DNA of 17,089 bases from Ichthyophonus hoferi (lineage: Eukaryota > Opisthokonta > Ichthyosporea > Ichthyophonida > Ichthyophonidae): the NCBI GenBank assembly GCA_002751075.1, contig NAOQ01000676.1, positions 2,947-20,035 on the forward strand. Direction: 5' to 3'. The first letter of the stretch is position 1, and the number at the start of each line of letters is the position of its first letter. Below the pieces are notes generated by a model, which made no database searches, was not told where the DNA came from, and was given only the letters and a program-made list of their open reading frames with translations. Positions 1-10,966 of this stretch are shown piece after piece. Made by a program: the position numbers and the translations under genes.

Positions 1-168
1 TTTAGGGTAATAAAAAATAGTCCCATTGACATAGAACCAATAGAGATGCTGAAAGAGACTATAGTGAGTGAGGGTAAAAAAAGAGTAATTCCCTTATGTA
101 ATATTCAAGCCAAGAATATATGCTATTTTAAAGCTATTGAAATTCAGAATGCATGTACAAATATTTAA
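1..168 (+). CDS. 3' end of a + strand gene (partial, unrecognised)
   Basis: The first reading frame is open from the window edge to a TAA at 166-168, about 55 residues, including the stretch IDIEPIEMLKETI. Two AATAAA polyadenylation signals follow at 178-183 and 188-193, the spacing expected for a terminal exon. The composition, with Glu, Lys, Ile and Pro mixed, is more protein-like than most chance frames here. It would be convergent with the coiled-coil gene on the other strand. One caution is the sequence GTGAGT at about 63-68, a near-perfect splice donor, so coding may leave the exon there. Another is that the reverse strand carries a good acceptor (tctctttcag) at about 49-59, so the segment could instead belong to the opposite gene. 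No family is recognised. Confidence 0.4.
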   Translation, partial: FRVIKNSPIDIEPIEMLKETIVSEGKKRVIPLCNIQAKNICYFKAIEIQNACTNI

Positions 169-177
169 TTGGTTCAC

Positions 178-193
178 AATAAATTGTAATAAA
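178..193 (+). terminator. Tandem AATAAA polyadenylation signals
   Basis: Two exact AATAAA hexamers lie at 178-183 and 188-193, 10 and 20 bases after the TAA that closes the + strand frame at the window start. This arrangement supports a real 3' end there. In an AT-rich genome single hexamers occur by chance, so the pair is supportive and not decisive. Confidence 0.4.
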
Positions 194-889
194 GCATGGA
201 AATAATTGACTAATATACCATTAAAAGAATAGGAAAACCTGTGGATGAGATGCCAGAAAAGAGAATAAAAAAAAAACAGGAAGTGAGAAATAAAATATGA
301 AAAAATATACTACAGGAATAAAGGAAAAGAGAAAAAGTAAAATATAGCAAACGTATAGGAGAAAGAGAAATAATATGTGGAAACACATATATTCTGAAGA
401 GGCAATACGCAAGGCTATACTATCACAGTTACACATAGATATATGTTACAAAAGTATGACACTCATATATATATATAGTCCCACAATACCCATAAATTCC
501 CGCAACAATAGCCTTACTGTGTTCAATTAACATACGCTATTCATATATTAACCACTTGTTTATATATATATTATGACTACGCGAGTAAAGACATACACCA
601 AGTAAAACTATAAATAAATGTACATTAAAGCATCCTTGTAATATTAATTTAGTAATGTAAGATGATAAAGGGAATCACGTGTGCAAAACAAAAAAATTGT
701 CATGTACACCAATAAACCAAACAACTGGATCATTTAAATGGTCATTAGTGCAACCTGTTAAGCGTTAATTAAACAAAACGTAATAAAGAAGGTTGTTGCA
801 GGAAATAGAAAAGAAAGAAACAATATGATAAAATAGGATATAATACATATTTCTATACTTATATACATATACATATACCTACACCATAC
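194..889. other. AT-rich interval: 3' flank or last intron of the coiled-coil gene
   Basis: No convincing coding segment is visible. The interval probably holds the last intron and a short terminal exon of the minus-strand coiled-coil gene, because a consensus donor lies at 888-889. Phase-0 acceptors that would end the protein within a few codons exist near 241 (encoding VFLFF then stop) and near 634 (encoding DALMYIYL then stop). A third, near 48, would stay open to the window edge. I cannot choose between them. No AATAAA is seen on the minus strand; ATTAAA at about 162-167 is the best variant signal. Confidence 0.4.
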
Positions 890-2028
890 CTTTCTCTTAT
901 CACCCACAACATCCCTTGCTAGTTGTGCGATCTCACCACACACCCTATCCATAGTTAGAGCTAACTGCAGTATGGCATGACTACTGGAACCTCCCGATGC
1001 ACATAACACATCCACACCCTGTTGCAGGTTTTCTCTCTCCTTCCACACCACCCTAATAGCTTTCTTTGTTCTGTTCTCTTGCTCATTGAGTTGCATTAAC
1101 AGCTGTTCTCTCTCTCTCTGTAGTTTTACGTGATCTTCACACTTTTTTTGCAAGGCTTCAATGTGTTTAAGGCCAATGGCACAATCCCTGCATTTTGTAT
1201 TTAACTTTCCATACATATGTCCCGAGGTACCAGCCTCTTCATTAGTGAATTCATTATTTCCAAATATTTTATTGGCTGACGGTCCCATACCTGATTGCAG
1301 CGTACCAATAGGAAAGCTGGAAGGTCGTGATATCGATATATTATCAGTGGGATCATGAGATAAAGATGCTTTAACCAATGAGGCAACCTTTTCCTTTAGA
1401 TCATCACGTTCTGATTCTATATTCCAAGCAAAATCCTCTAATAGTTTTAATTTCTTTTTCATTATTGTACATTGTGTTTCGCCTTCAGCCTTCGATATTT
1501 CTATTTCTTTGTTCTTACTAGCAAGCATATTTTTATACTCCAGTTTTTGCTCTTCCAATTGGAGTTCCAAAGACATGATAGAGGGTCTTTCTCCTATGCT
1601 GTTCTGATTATTGTGAGTCATATGCTTTGAAGTATCTTCCAACTGTTTCTTAATTCTACTATTAATCTCTTTCTGTTCCTGTAACTCTTTTTCTAGCCGT
1701 TCCAAACTCTTCTGTGTATATTTATTTCTATCCAACTGACCGGTAATAGGATTGATAAAACCACTAACATCTTTCAATTCGCCTGTTAACCTTTCTATCT
1801 TTTCATTGGCCTGTTTAAGTTCCCTATCCAATCTATGTATCTTATCATTGGCTATCTCAGCCTCCTGATTGGCTATATCTCCCTGTATCTTAAGCTGATT
1901 GGTCACGTCTTCTAATTTACGTTGTAATATTACGTCAGCTCGTCTATGCATGGCTGGTGATAGGTCAATATTGACTCCCTTATCCATCAGCCCACCATTA
2001 ATTGGTTGCGAATTTGTTGCAGAGGGCG
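890..2028 (-). CDS. Large 3' exon of the coiled-coil gene
   Basis: This 1139-base exon gives about 380 residues. The acceptor is caattag at 2029-2030; it receives one base from the exon at 2445-2511, giving an Ala codon. It opens with PSATNSQPINGG, then a long coiled coil through residues such as LEKELQEQKEINSR. A Ser/Pro/Gly-rich linker follows at about 1160-1370. A second helical block begins with a CxxC (KCRDC) and contains RKRxxL-type charge patterns. The tail includes a Ser/Gly turn (ASGGSSSHA) and a hydrophobic helix (about 890-1000) that may be a small folded C-terminal module. The donor at 888-889 (AAAG then gtatgg) ends the exon in phase 0. Reading past it gives about 40 hydrophobic residues typical of intron, so I end the exon there. 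An ATG at 1987 is internal and not the gene start. Confidence 0.85.
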
Positions 2029-5000
2029 CTAATTGGTTGAAGAAAGGTGGTTACTAACATGTAAATGAATATGATTGAAAAACAAAAAGGTATATTAAGG
2101 ATGGTTTACCCAATTGGTTAATAAAACAATATTACTTGTTATGATAACTAAAGGAAATACATGACATATGTCCAATCAATATGTAGTAGTAAGTATTAAC
2201 ATTACACTTAATCCATCCACGTGCACTCTACTACGTATATTAAGTGGCAAGATATTAAATGCAGATCAGATATGGTTTTATAGATTTATATCAATCCCTC
2301 TATTGGCATAGTGATAGCCCTTTATCATAATAATTATATTATAATTCACATGTCAAATAATTTCGCCATCAATGCATGTGTATTAATACATTTTAATATG
2401 GTAATATCCAGCTGTCATAGCCAATCATGTTATCATATACTCACCCAATCTAGGACTAAGCTTCCTATTGGTGGCATTACTAAATGCAATCATCTCCTCC
2501 GCCAATGACATCTAGGAACAATATACGCAAGTAAATTAAAAGGTTCAATACAGAACAACATGGAACCACATAAATACAGAAATGAAAGAAGAAAAAAAAA
2601 GAGAGAGAAAATAAGTAGTATATAGTATATAGGAATATATAATATAATATATATATAATAGATAGTACATACACTATATAGTAACAGTAATATGTAATCA
2701 ATACAATAGATAATACATATAGTGTACAATCACATATATACAATAACCAAACCAACAGTCGTAATGTATAACGTAACCCTACATACCGGAGTAGAGCCCT
2801 TAGTCTGTGAGGATATCTCCCACAACATCTGCTTATTATCTTCTAGTTGTTGTTCTTTTGCATCAACTTTGAGCTGAAAATTGAATATATATTAATAGCT
2901 TGATAGATTACAATTCTTTTATATCCTATTTATCATTCGTTAGCAAGGAGATGAATGACATGAATAGATAGGATTGGACATAAGTCAGCCCAGGTTTATG
3001 GGCTTATTTTCGACATTTTTACAATCTTTCACATATAGACAAATATGGTTAAAGATAATAGGATATAAGCGTGAGCAAATAGATAGATAATTAAATAATT
3101 AATTAAAGATACGGGGTTAAACAAATAAATCTTATCTTGCTATAACTAGTATGGAACCCAATGGAAAGACATACTTATAATGGTATGATAGTACAGTGGT
3201 ATGGTAGTATAATAATAGAACATTATAATACCATAATAGCACATTCTTATTATAGTACAGTATTGTGATAGTATAGTAGTATTACAGTATTATAGAATAA
3301 TTAGGTTTTAGTATGATTACTTAGTATAATAACACAATCGTAATAGAGTATTACAGAATAATCCAGTTATGATATAATTACTTAGTACAATAACATATTC
3401 TTATTATAGCACAGTGTTGCTACAATACAGTAGTAGGCCAGTATAGCAGTATAATAGCACAATGGTATTAGAGTATTATAGAATATTAAAGTTATGATAT
3501 GACTGGCTATATTACATTATATTATATTGCATTGTACTTTAATATTTTATATTGCGTTGCATCATATTATATGGTATCATATTATACTGTGCTATATTAT
3601 TCTACTTTCTATTTATATTATATACCAGTTCATATCTTACACAGGTTAGTACACAACTGCTAACTGTATCAAAATTATTGACCCAACTACTTTCTTTAGT
3701 AGAGAGTGTGATTAAAAAACATATAATCAGGGACATTAGGACAGTTTTGTTTTATAATTCTCACTTTAGATTGCTAAGCCATTTAATTTCTAAACCATGT
3801 AATGTAAAACGCGTAATGCCCATTTATATATATAGAGAAGGAGAGGGAGAGAGAGATGGGGTGTAAGTCCATGTATCTATATATAGATAAATAGAAATAA
3901 ATGAATAAACATAAGTATATAGTATATTATACTATAGTAGATGGTATTACGGTAGATAACATTATAGTAGATTACACCATTATATAATAATGTGGCCTAG
4001 TGATTATCCACCCTCTCTTCTCCTCTATTTTCTAGCCATATATGCCCCATTATATCCGCGGCTTATTGACTTTCTTAACCATTGGGCATGCACCAACTAC
4101 TTTATTGCTTCAGCCTATACCTCATCTCCAATATATAGACTATATTTTAAATATAAAATTATAAAACGACTAGCGTTTGGCCCAGTATGGTTTATAGTGT
4201 GATAAAATCCTTGACGCATGCCTACCTGCAGTTCGTGTTCCTTCTGCACCCACTCCTCTTTCTCTTTCCTCAAATTCTCCATCTCCAACTGAAACAGTTC
4301 ACTAATTTCTCTCAGTTCGTTGCATTCTGTTATATATTCATCTCTCTCCTTTTCGATGGCATTTATCTTAGCCAACAGATTATCTCGTTCATTTTTACTA
4401 TTATCCTGCAAACACATTGGTTTAGATACAATACTATATATGTAGCATTTAACATAGAAGGAAGTGAAATAAAATGAAATAAAACAAAACAACATCAAAG
4501 AAAATAAAAAATAAAAAATGAAATGAACGTGTAATATAGGTTTTAAAGTTACTGACACTATAGTATGATTTCATGAATTATTTGTGATGATGATAATGAT
4601 ATATCATGATTAATTTCTACACACACATTTTGATAATGGTATAGAACAAAACTCAAATGATATTAAAATGTAGCTATAAATATTGATTGGCTAATTTGAC
4701 AAGTGGTAAAAGATTGACTTGGAAAAAAAACGAAAGTACATATTTATAAAACTCTTGCAATGCATCTAAAATAAGAGTGCTGTATTTCTTTGCAATAATA
4801 AAGGTTGCAAACGAACATATTTTTATATTTTTAGTTACACACACCAACAACCAATACAAACATATATTTAAAATATTTAACAAGCAATATTATTAATAGA
4901 CATACAGCAAGTATCTGATATTCTTTGGCGGTATTGGTTAATTCCATAGTTAGTCTTTTCCCATTGGCTTCCTCTCTGGCTATCTTGGCCTGTGCACTAT

Positions 5001-5289
5001 CAAGATTCATCAAGGCATCCGAGAGTTCGCGCTGCATTTGAGTATACTGCTCCATAATGATTGGATGGTAGAAAAAGGTAGAAATTGTATGGGTTCAAAT
5101 AAGTATATATATGGAAAAGGTGCAATGAAATGATTGGATGGTGATGGAAGATAAAAGGAAGTATGCATATAAAAAACTATATAAATAAAAGAAATGTAAT
5201 ATATGTATATAACAATAATGATCATAAGAATAAGAATAAGAATACTAATAATAATAATAATAATAGTAGTAGTAATAATAGTAATAATA

Positions 5290-5354
<65 letters not shown>

Positions 5355-7939
5355 AAACAACAATAATAGCAACAATAGCAACAACGACAATAATAATAAT
5401 AATAATAATAAAAGCAATAATAACATCATAATCGCACTTAAAACCTACATAACTACCAGTAGCATAATATCAAAAAAATTCTGCACCAAACTAAGCAAAA
5501 ACAAAACATGATAATAAACCAATCATGGGTATATTAAACAACCAACCCTCTCAGACACACCAATCACAAACCTCCTTGCCATAAAGATCTTGATCCTGCA
5601 ACTTATTTTTTAATTCTTTATTCTCATTCGTTAGGTCTTTTAACTGTGCTTTTAGACCAATGTTTTCCTTTTCCTACAAAATGATTTAGTGTTAAATGTT
5701 GTTAGTGTGACGTAAAAAGAAACTAAAAAGAAACGAAATCAAGTAAATCATACAAGAGAAAAAAATGGAAAAAATCAAGAACAATAATAGAAAAGGAAAG
5801 TGCGTTTATGAAGGCAAGAGAAAGATTGTCAAATTTATATAGGGTTAGTATGTAACACTTACCAGTTCGTGCATAAATCCCTCCATCTTGTGATGACTGG
5901 CCTGAACAGTAATTAGTAATTATCCAATTGTAAGTACGCATAATAATTAATTATAAGTAATCGGTTATTACTTTTTTCAATAAACAAATGCACTCTTCAT
6001 ATTCTACTAATATACGCCACGTTAAAAACCAACGCAGATTTATAAAACAAAATGTATAGGTTAAGTATTTAAATATCATTTTCGGAGTACCTATATATAG
6101 TAAGCACATGCCAAATGGTGTAAATTTCATTACGAATATTAAAAAATACATTACAATTCTTATTAAATATAACTTATTGTCCAATATCAAACAAAACAAA
6201 AAATACTGCAATAAAAAATAGAATAAAAATAAAAATCACCCAGTCAATAAAAAGCAATAAAATAAAAAGCAGCCAATCAAAAAATGTAAAAATCACTTAC
6301 TAGCTCGAGATCGACCTTTTTTTGCAGTTGCTGTTCTCTTTCTAATTGGTCGTCTTCATATTGTGCATTAATCAAGCTATAGGATGGTTTCTGTGTGTAT
6401 ATATAGACAGTATTAGCTCATAGTACGCACCACACTGCGTGTGTATTTATAAGTAATTGTGTGGTAGTATCAATAAGGTATTTTGTTAATAACATTATAA
6501 TGGTATATATTAACGTTATATATATTATTATATTACCATTCATTCTCCCTACGTCTTATAGAAGGACAATGAATTTTCTATAAAATAATAAAAGTAAAAA
6601 GACCTTCACAGATATGTGAGACGGTAGGAGAAATAATAGTGATGCACCTGGTCGTTGCCATAAAAGCCATTATTGTATGACGATGAATCTCTTGATTTGG
6701 CCTGTAACACAAACATACACCTTTTATTAATTGGTTTCTATGTCGTGACTGACCAATCAATAGGCATGCTTATATTTATTATCAACCACCCATATCTTTG
6801 TGTATACTTGATATTTCCTTTATCTAGTTCTCCATAGTATATACATATACCATTTGTATCAATAACCATCTCAACTCAGAGAGCCCAATCATAATTCCGG
6901 TACTTAATAACGTCAAACATACTATCACATAGGTCGTAATTATAAATAGCTACTAACAACACAGGAATGATATAGCCCTCCAGCGATTAGAGGCTATATG
7001 CTAATTATAAATTAACATCATAAACATGATCGTGATCTCGCCCTATCTCATTAGCAAGCACCAATCACAGCTAGTTAACGCTAATTACCGGTCGCCATGG
7101 TCTCCTTGGTGCAAATGGGGTTCGGGTTATACATCCATTCTCTCCCATTCCATCGTCTGCAAACTGCTCCTCACTTGGCTGCTATGTAGAGAGAGAGAGA
7201 GAGAGTAGAAATGTAATAGAAAGATAAAAGAAAGAGAATTAGTGTAATATTTGTGTATAATAAATGATATAGACATAAAGATAGACAGATAAATTGTTAA
7301 AGTTGAAATGAATGGAATGGAAATCATGTCCTTTAAGAATATGGTAAATAATAGATAATTAATATAATTTATCTATAGTAAGCAGTTATACTCCTTATAT
7401 AACAAAGGCAAGGTAGTTGTAAGGCATGTTATTTTATGTGCTTTGAAGATTTTGAAGGATTCCTGTGAGATTCACAAAGTAATGCTAAAATAATATAAAG
7501 TATGAAAATGCAAGTTCGTATAAAAATATAAGATGCTGTTCTGTGTAAATAGTTGTTGAAACATAAAAAATAAAAATAAAAGCGGACACAAAAATAAAAT
7601 AAAAAACTCACAACATAACTCTAATTCAAATTTCGTTTGGTGGGAGTATATTTTAATTGACCCTATCCACAGCTGCTAAAATTTAAAGTAAAACTGTTGG
7701 TTGGTCAATGAAGCTATAGTGCATTTTTTATTTGAGACCACTTGTTTAAATATGCAAACCAGCCTATCAAGAATTTTTACAGGAGATAATAAAGTAATAA
7801 AGCAATAATAATTGGGAAAACGTAGGCAGAGGAGAGTTCAAGAAAAGCAATAATATTAATGGCATACCGTGGGAACATGGCGATTGCCAAAGTCACCCGC
7901 TGGGGAATGACTTTGGCTTGTGAAGGTCATTCTAGGGGC
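890..7939 (-). CDS. Multi-exon coiled-coil protein gene (whole locus)
   Basis: Eleven coding exons were assembled from GT-AG sites and matching phases. In transcript order they are 7939-7868, 7181-7089, 6701-6648, 6390-6301, 5901-5863, 5673-5572, 5049-4906, 4405-4226, 2873-2787, 2511-2445 and 2028-890. With the first ATG at 7930 they encode 686 residues, plus an unresolved short C-terminal exon. The first ~70 residues are polar and Ser/Gly/Pro-rich; most of the rest is Glu/Lys/Gln/Leu heptad coiled coil. No catalytic motif, membrane segment or signal peptide is seen. Such proteins are usually structural or scaffolding, often centrosomal, ciliary or trafficking-related, but I do not recognise the family. 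Nine of ten resolved introns are phase 0. Introns run from 189 to 1352 bases. The exon model is well supported; the function is unknown. Confidence 0.8.
2445..6390 (-). CDS. Middle exons of the coiled-coil gene
   Basis: Eight exons build the first coiled coil. Their sizes are 90 (6301-6390), 39 (5863-5901), 102 (5572-5673), 144 (4906-5049), 180 (4226-4405), 87 (2787-2873) and 67 bases (2445-2511), with the N-terminal exons further upstream. All but the last are multiples of three, bounded by phase-0 introns. Donors are good (gtaagt at 6301 and 5863, gtatgt at 4906 and 2787, gtgagt at 2445) and acceptors follow pyrimidine tracts. Recognisable peptides are EKENIGLKAQLKDLTNENKE, QYTQMQRELSDALMNLDSA, NERDNLLAKINAIEKERDEY and LKVDAKEQQLEDNKQMLW. 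All are heptad-patterned. Most of these exons are too short to show as long ORFs, and the ATGs at 5055 and 2511 are not starts in this model. Confidence 0.75.
2874..4225 (-). other. Large intron with degenerate TA-rich repeats
   Basis: This 1352-base intron separates two phase-0 exons of the coiled-coil gene. From about 3140 to 3560 it is filled with imperfect, diverged copies of TA-rich phrases such as agagtattatagaat, agtatagtagtatta and cttattatagcacagt. The first and last of these recur at irregular spacing, with one pair about 150 bases apart. Nothing protein-like is seen on either strand; apparent frames at 3552-3866 and 3990-4202 are hydrophobic chance frames. Confidence 0.6.
3140..3560. 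repeat. Degenerate TA-rich tandem/interspersed repeat
   Basis: Phrases recur with mismatches: acattcttattatagtacagt near 3241 and a similar copy near 3393; agtattacag-, agagtattacagaat- and agagtattatagaat-type phrases near 3280, 3343 and 3471. The pattern suggests an old satellite-like expansion, now diverged. It lies wholly inside the intron. Confidence 0.5.
5246..5412. repeat. (TAA/AAT)n trinucleotide microsatellite
   Basis: A run of about 165 bases of AAT/TAA units, with TAG interruptions near 5270-5300 and AAC/AGC interruptions near 5350-5395. It lies in the 5050-5571 intron of the coiled-coil gene. It produces spurious poly-Asn, poly-Ile and poly-Leu frames on both strands; none is a gene. 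Confidence 0.95.
6648..7939 (-). CDS. N-terminal exons of the coiled-coil gene
   Basis: Three exons, 7868-7939, 7089-7181 and 6648-6701, encode a polar N-terminal tail without heptads: MTFTSQSHSPAGDFGNRH, then a Glu/Asp-rich piece ending TPFAPRRPWRP, then AKSRDSSSYNNGFYGNDQ. All three junctions are phase 0. I place the start at the ATG at 7930-7928. The exon is open upstream of it only to its acceptor at 7940-7941. A candidate noncoding exon ending at 8110 (CAG then gtatca) carries an in-frame stop, which agrees with this start. The basic-proline motif RRPWRP and the Ser clusters are the only notable local signals. Disordered heads of this kind are common in coiled-coil scaffolds. Confidence 0.65.
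7182..7207 (-). promoter_or_regulatory. Microsatellite polypyrimidine tract with NAGNAG acceptor
   Basis: On the minus strand a (TC)n run of about 9 units leads directly to tacatagcag, the acceptor of the exon at 7089-7181. Both AGs of the tagcag pair keep the frame, so use of one or the other would include or omit a single Gln. The splice tract here is itself a length-variable microsatellite. Confidence 0.5.
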
Positions 7940-8109
7940 CTGTCACATGTTGTAAAAGTTAGTAGACACGGATAATGCATTTTGAAAAAATACTAACTGA
8001 ATAGTTAATAACTAAAAACATACAATAATAAGCAGTTAACAGGTATAGATGTCAAAAAGTGTAACAGAAGAGTGTGATAGTCAAGCTTGCCATGTTGACA
8101 ACGTGATAC

Positions 8110-8460
8110 CTGTGTTGTCCACCAGGTCTGAATGTAGTGACACAAAATCGATTATAATGTGATGTTTTGCATCAGTGTTTTTTAACATCCGAATATCAGT
8201 GCGGTTTAGTAACGATGGTCCAACTATAACTATTTACTACCGGTGTTTCCAGGAGCAACTAGCTTCAATACCTGGACTGTCCCCTATTCTCTTATTATAA
8301 TTATTGTTTGACGGTTGTAGGACGTTGGTTACATTATGTTTTCAAATTATTGTGTTATGTGCCTATTGGTCAATAATCGTTTATGACCTTCAAATGACGT
8401 TATTAAAACGCCAAAATTGAAGATAAAACGGAAATGGCGCCATGATCTCTGACTATTTTA
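8110..8460 (-). promoter_or_regulatory. Candidate 5' exon and promoter of the coiled-coil gene
   Basis: A donor (CAG then gtatca) at 8108-8109 could close a noncoding first exon spliced to 7939. Upstream, at about 8360-8450, cis elements cluster: an inverted CCAAT box (ATTGGTCAAT, 8364), a CRE-like TGACGT (8395-8400), an ETS-like CGGAA (8429-8433) and a YY1-like AAATGGCGC within the palindrome TGGCGCCA (8435-8442). An X-box-like GTTTCC-AGG-AGCAAC lies at 8245-8259. The clustering is suggestive of a TATA-less promoter; no start site can be proven from sequence. Confidence 0.3.
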
Positions 8461-10700
8461 TTGTATAATTTAATGAGATCTTATATATGATTGGGCTGTC
8501 AAATGTGTAATAAAATAATAATTATATCAATTCAACCTGGTACCAAACAGAAAAACATAATAAAATATTAAAAATAAACAAAAGGCATGATTGGTGGAAA
8601 GATTTGGGTGGTTTTGCAGTATTAATAATGGGTAAATATTACTTGATAGCGTTTATTCCAACCAATAAACCAAAATTATAGAGTAATATGAGCAATGCCT
8701 CAGAATTATTGTTTACCATTACCTTTAATTATATATTATTAAATATTTCTAGTTAATGTAACCTAACAATACAAAGCTAATAAGCTTTGTTCTAGTATTT
8801 TAAAACACTAAAATTTATCTATAATCTAATTAATTACATGATCTAAAAATAAAATTTTCACTTGAATTTCGAATGTATAACAATTTCACAGAGATCACAA
8901 AAGAGGGCATTTCTCGCTCATTAAGCCAACCAATTTGATTTTTCGAATCAAGTAGTTAACTGAAGTCTTAATTATCATGAAACATTTCAAAATAGTTTCA
9001 TTCTTTTCTATATTAAATCGTTGTATTTATATTTATAATCATATTATTGGCGTGTTAGTAGAATATAATTGCGTATTGGTTATTCTTGTTTCAGTTTCAA
9101 ATACCTATTTAGAAGTTTAAATGTTGCATAGTACTATCAGTTTTTCCCTCGATAACATTTCCTTTGTGTTCCCCACCCCCAAGGTGATACAGTTAGCTAC
9201 ATCTTAAATTGTTGAGAATAGTTAGAGACAGTTTCATGCCTGTGATCTCTGACCGATAATAGTTGAGGGAATACCGAATCCAGAGTGTTTCAGACATTGT
9301 TTTCCTAGGATTTGAGAGGCTCACCAATAACACGTTTATTTCGTGTTACCTGCGATGCTTTGTAGAAGATTGAACGACTCGTTGGAAGTTATTGCGTTAC
9401 GATGGCAACTAGGCCAGGAAATTAGAAGTAGTGTAATTTGATTTGGAAATGAGTAGCTGCAACTGTAGAAGCGATATGCCATCTCTCCAAAGACGTCCCT
9501 CGGCATAGGGTGTCATGGTTGGTGGTGTTGCTACTGGTGGTGATGGCCAGTCAGTGGTCAGTTGTTGCTAAGCATATATCGTAGTTTGCCCATGCTTAAT
9601 ACTAGCCCACTAGTATCTTTACATTCCTGCCAGGGTATTCTGGTTACGACTTGCGTGGTGCTCAGTTAGCAAGTCTAGATTAACTACTGTGAATACTTGA
9701 ATTTAGTTGGCTATGGCGGCAAATTCAGTATACTTAATCGAGTTCAAAATTTAATATTCTGTGTGATAGTAACTTATAACACTGGTTTTGCAGTGATGTA
9801 ATAATTTAATAATGCTTTCTTTTAGATTATACATATGTATATATTAATAATATATATATTCGCATTTTGATATGAAATTTGTTGTAATTTTTATATCTTC
9901 TGAGAAAAGCTTCAAGTGTGTAACTACTAGGTCATCACTATATCACAAATTATCAGAGTATGTATTATTGAGAAAATTATATCGATTACAGCCCATATTG
10001 GGATGATTGTACTTATTTTTAGATGGCAGCAGCAACTATATATAAAAAATTAAATAAAAACAAAATAACTGGTTTCGGTACAACCACGGAAAACAAAAGG
10101 TTGGTCCTATCACAGACATGACCCTTTTATTGTTTCCATATATAGTATACCACATATCTATTACTTGATAATCTCATTATGAATTAAATAATTAAACAAA
10201 GGTTATTAATAGCCTATTAATTAGTAATTGTTTATTTTATACTACGTTTTTTCATGATTATTGTGTATGTAGCTGTATTTGACCGAGTACAGTATTTAGC
10301 ACATTCTTATAGACTTTTAAGGACTATACATCGATAAAACTATGTAAAAGAATATAGATAACCAATAATTTCAATTGAATCTATATTTAAATTCGGAACC
10401 ATTATTTCAATTACTACAGCTATATACCCTAATCTAAATGATTTATTGCTCATAGTTTATAAGTGCGTATACTAGTTCTTGGTTGAAAGAAGCAGAGCAC
10501 CTGATATGCTGCTTCTATTCAATTTTCAACTTATATTGAAATAAGCAGTTCATTGTATGCATATAGTGGAGTTTTATCTTTATTACATATATATAGACAT
10601 CACTGATGTAAAGTATACAAACAAAATAAAACGTCACCAGTTGCAGACCCACACATCTACTTATATTACATTTGCAAAAAAATCACTCATCAAGCTATGT
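8461..10700. other. Intergenic region with a GC-richer island
   Basis: No convincing protein gene. Most of it is AT-rich, but about 9130-9720 is visibly richer in G and C than its flanks, without a long ORF. The island contains an X-box-like palindrome (9396-9409) and short frames. The longest is a minus-strand frame starting at 9506 (MPRDVFGEMAYRF...), about 58 codons. The island may be a promoter, a noncoding RNA exon or an old mobile-element remnant; I cannot decide. Confidence 0.5.
9396..9409. promoter_or_regulatory. RFX X-box-like palindrome
   Basis: GTTACGATGGCAAC is close to the RFX-family X-box consensus GTHNYYATRRNAAC, with one mismatch. X-boxes are bound by RFX factors and are frequent in promoters of ciliary genes. 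The site sits inside the GC-richer island, with no defined gene start next to it. Confidence 0.4.
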
Positions 10701-10713
10701 TGAGTTGTTTATT
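10579..10713 (-). terminator. Candidate polyadenylation signals of the Kir gene
   Basis: Minus-strand AATAAA hexamers occur at 10708-10713 and 10579-10584, about 255 and 385 bases past the Kir stop codon. Either would give a reasonable 3' UTR. The choice is not resolved by sequence. Confidence 0.4.
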
Positions 10714-10770
10714 TGACAACCTATATAATCATGTTTAAGTATCCTAATATTTTAAAACCATTGTGTTAAA

Positions 10771-10851
10771 GGGGAAAAGCGCCCCGACTAATATAAAATC
10801 CACACACTACCAATAATTTCAAACATAAACTACCACCCGTGCAATACACGG
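10771..10851. repeat. Two small hairpins in the Kir 3' UTR region
   Basis: GGGG(aaaagcg)CCCC at 10771-10785 and CCGTG(caata)CACGG at 10837-10851 are perfect short inverted repeats in an otherwise AT-rich tract, between the Kir stop and its nearest polyadenylation signal. They could be RNA structure in the 3' UTR or the worn end of a small DNA transposon. Confidence 0.3.
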
Positions 10852-10966
10852 AAATCGACCTAATAAACCCCGTATTAATCCCAATCTCTGGCGGTTATTG
10901 TTCCAAGAAGCAATGATTTCTCCACATAAACCTAGGCTAATGGTGCTAAAAGAAATACTGGCATGG

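Noticed and set aside
1161-1386. + and alternate minus frames over the large coiled-coil exon
   Set aside because: Shadows of the real exon 890-2028, which is open across the whole span.
2480-2755. Hydrophobic minus-strand frame resembling a membrane protein
   Set aside because: Only its last 22 codons are exon (2445-2511 in this model); the rest is T-rich intron.
5010-5511. Poly-Asn, poly-Ile and poly-Leu open frames on both strands
   Set aside because: Translations of the (TAA)n microsatellite in an intron; present in several frames at once.
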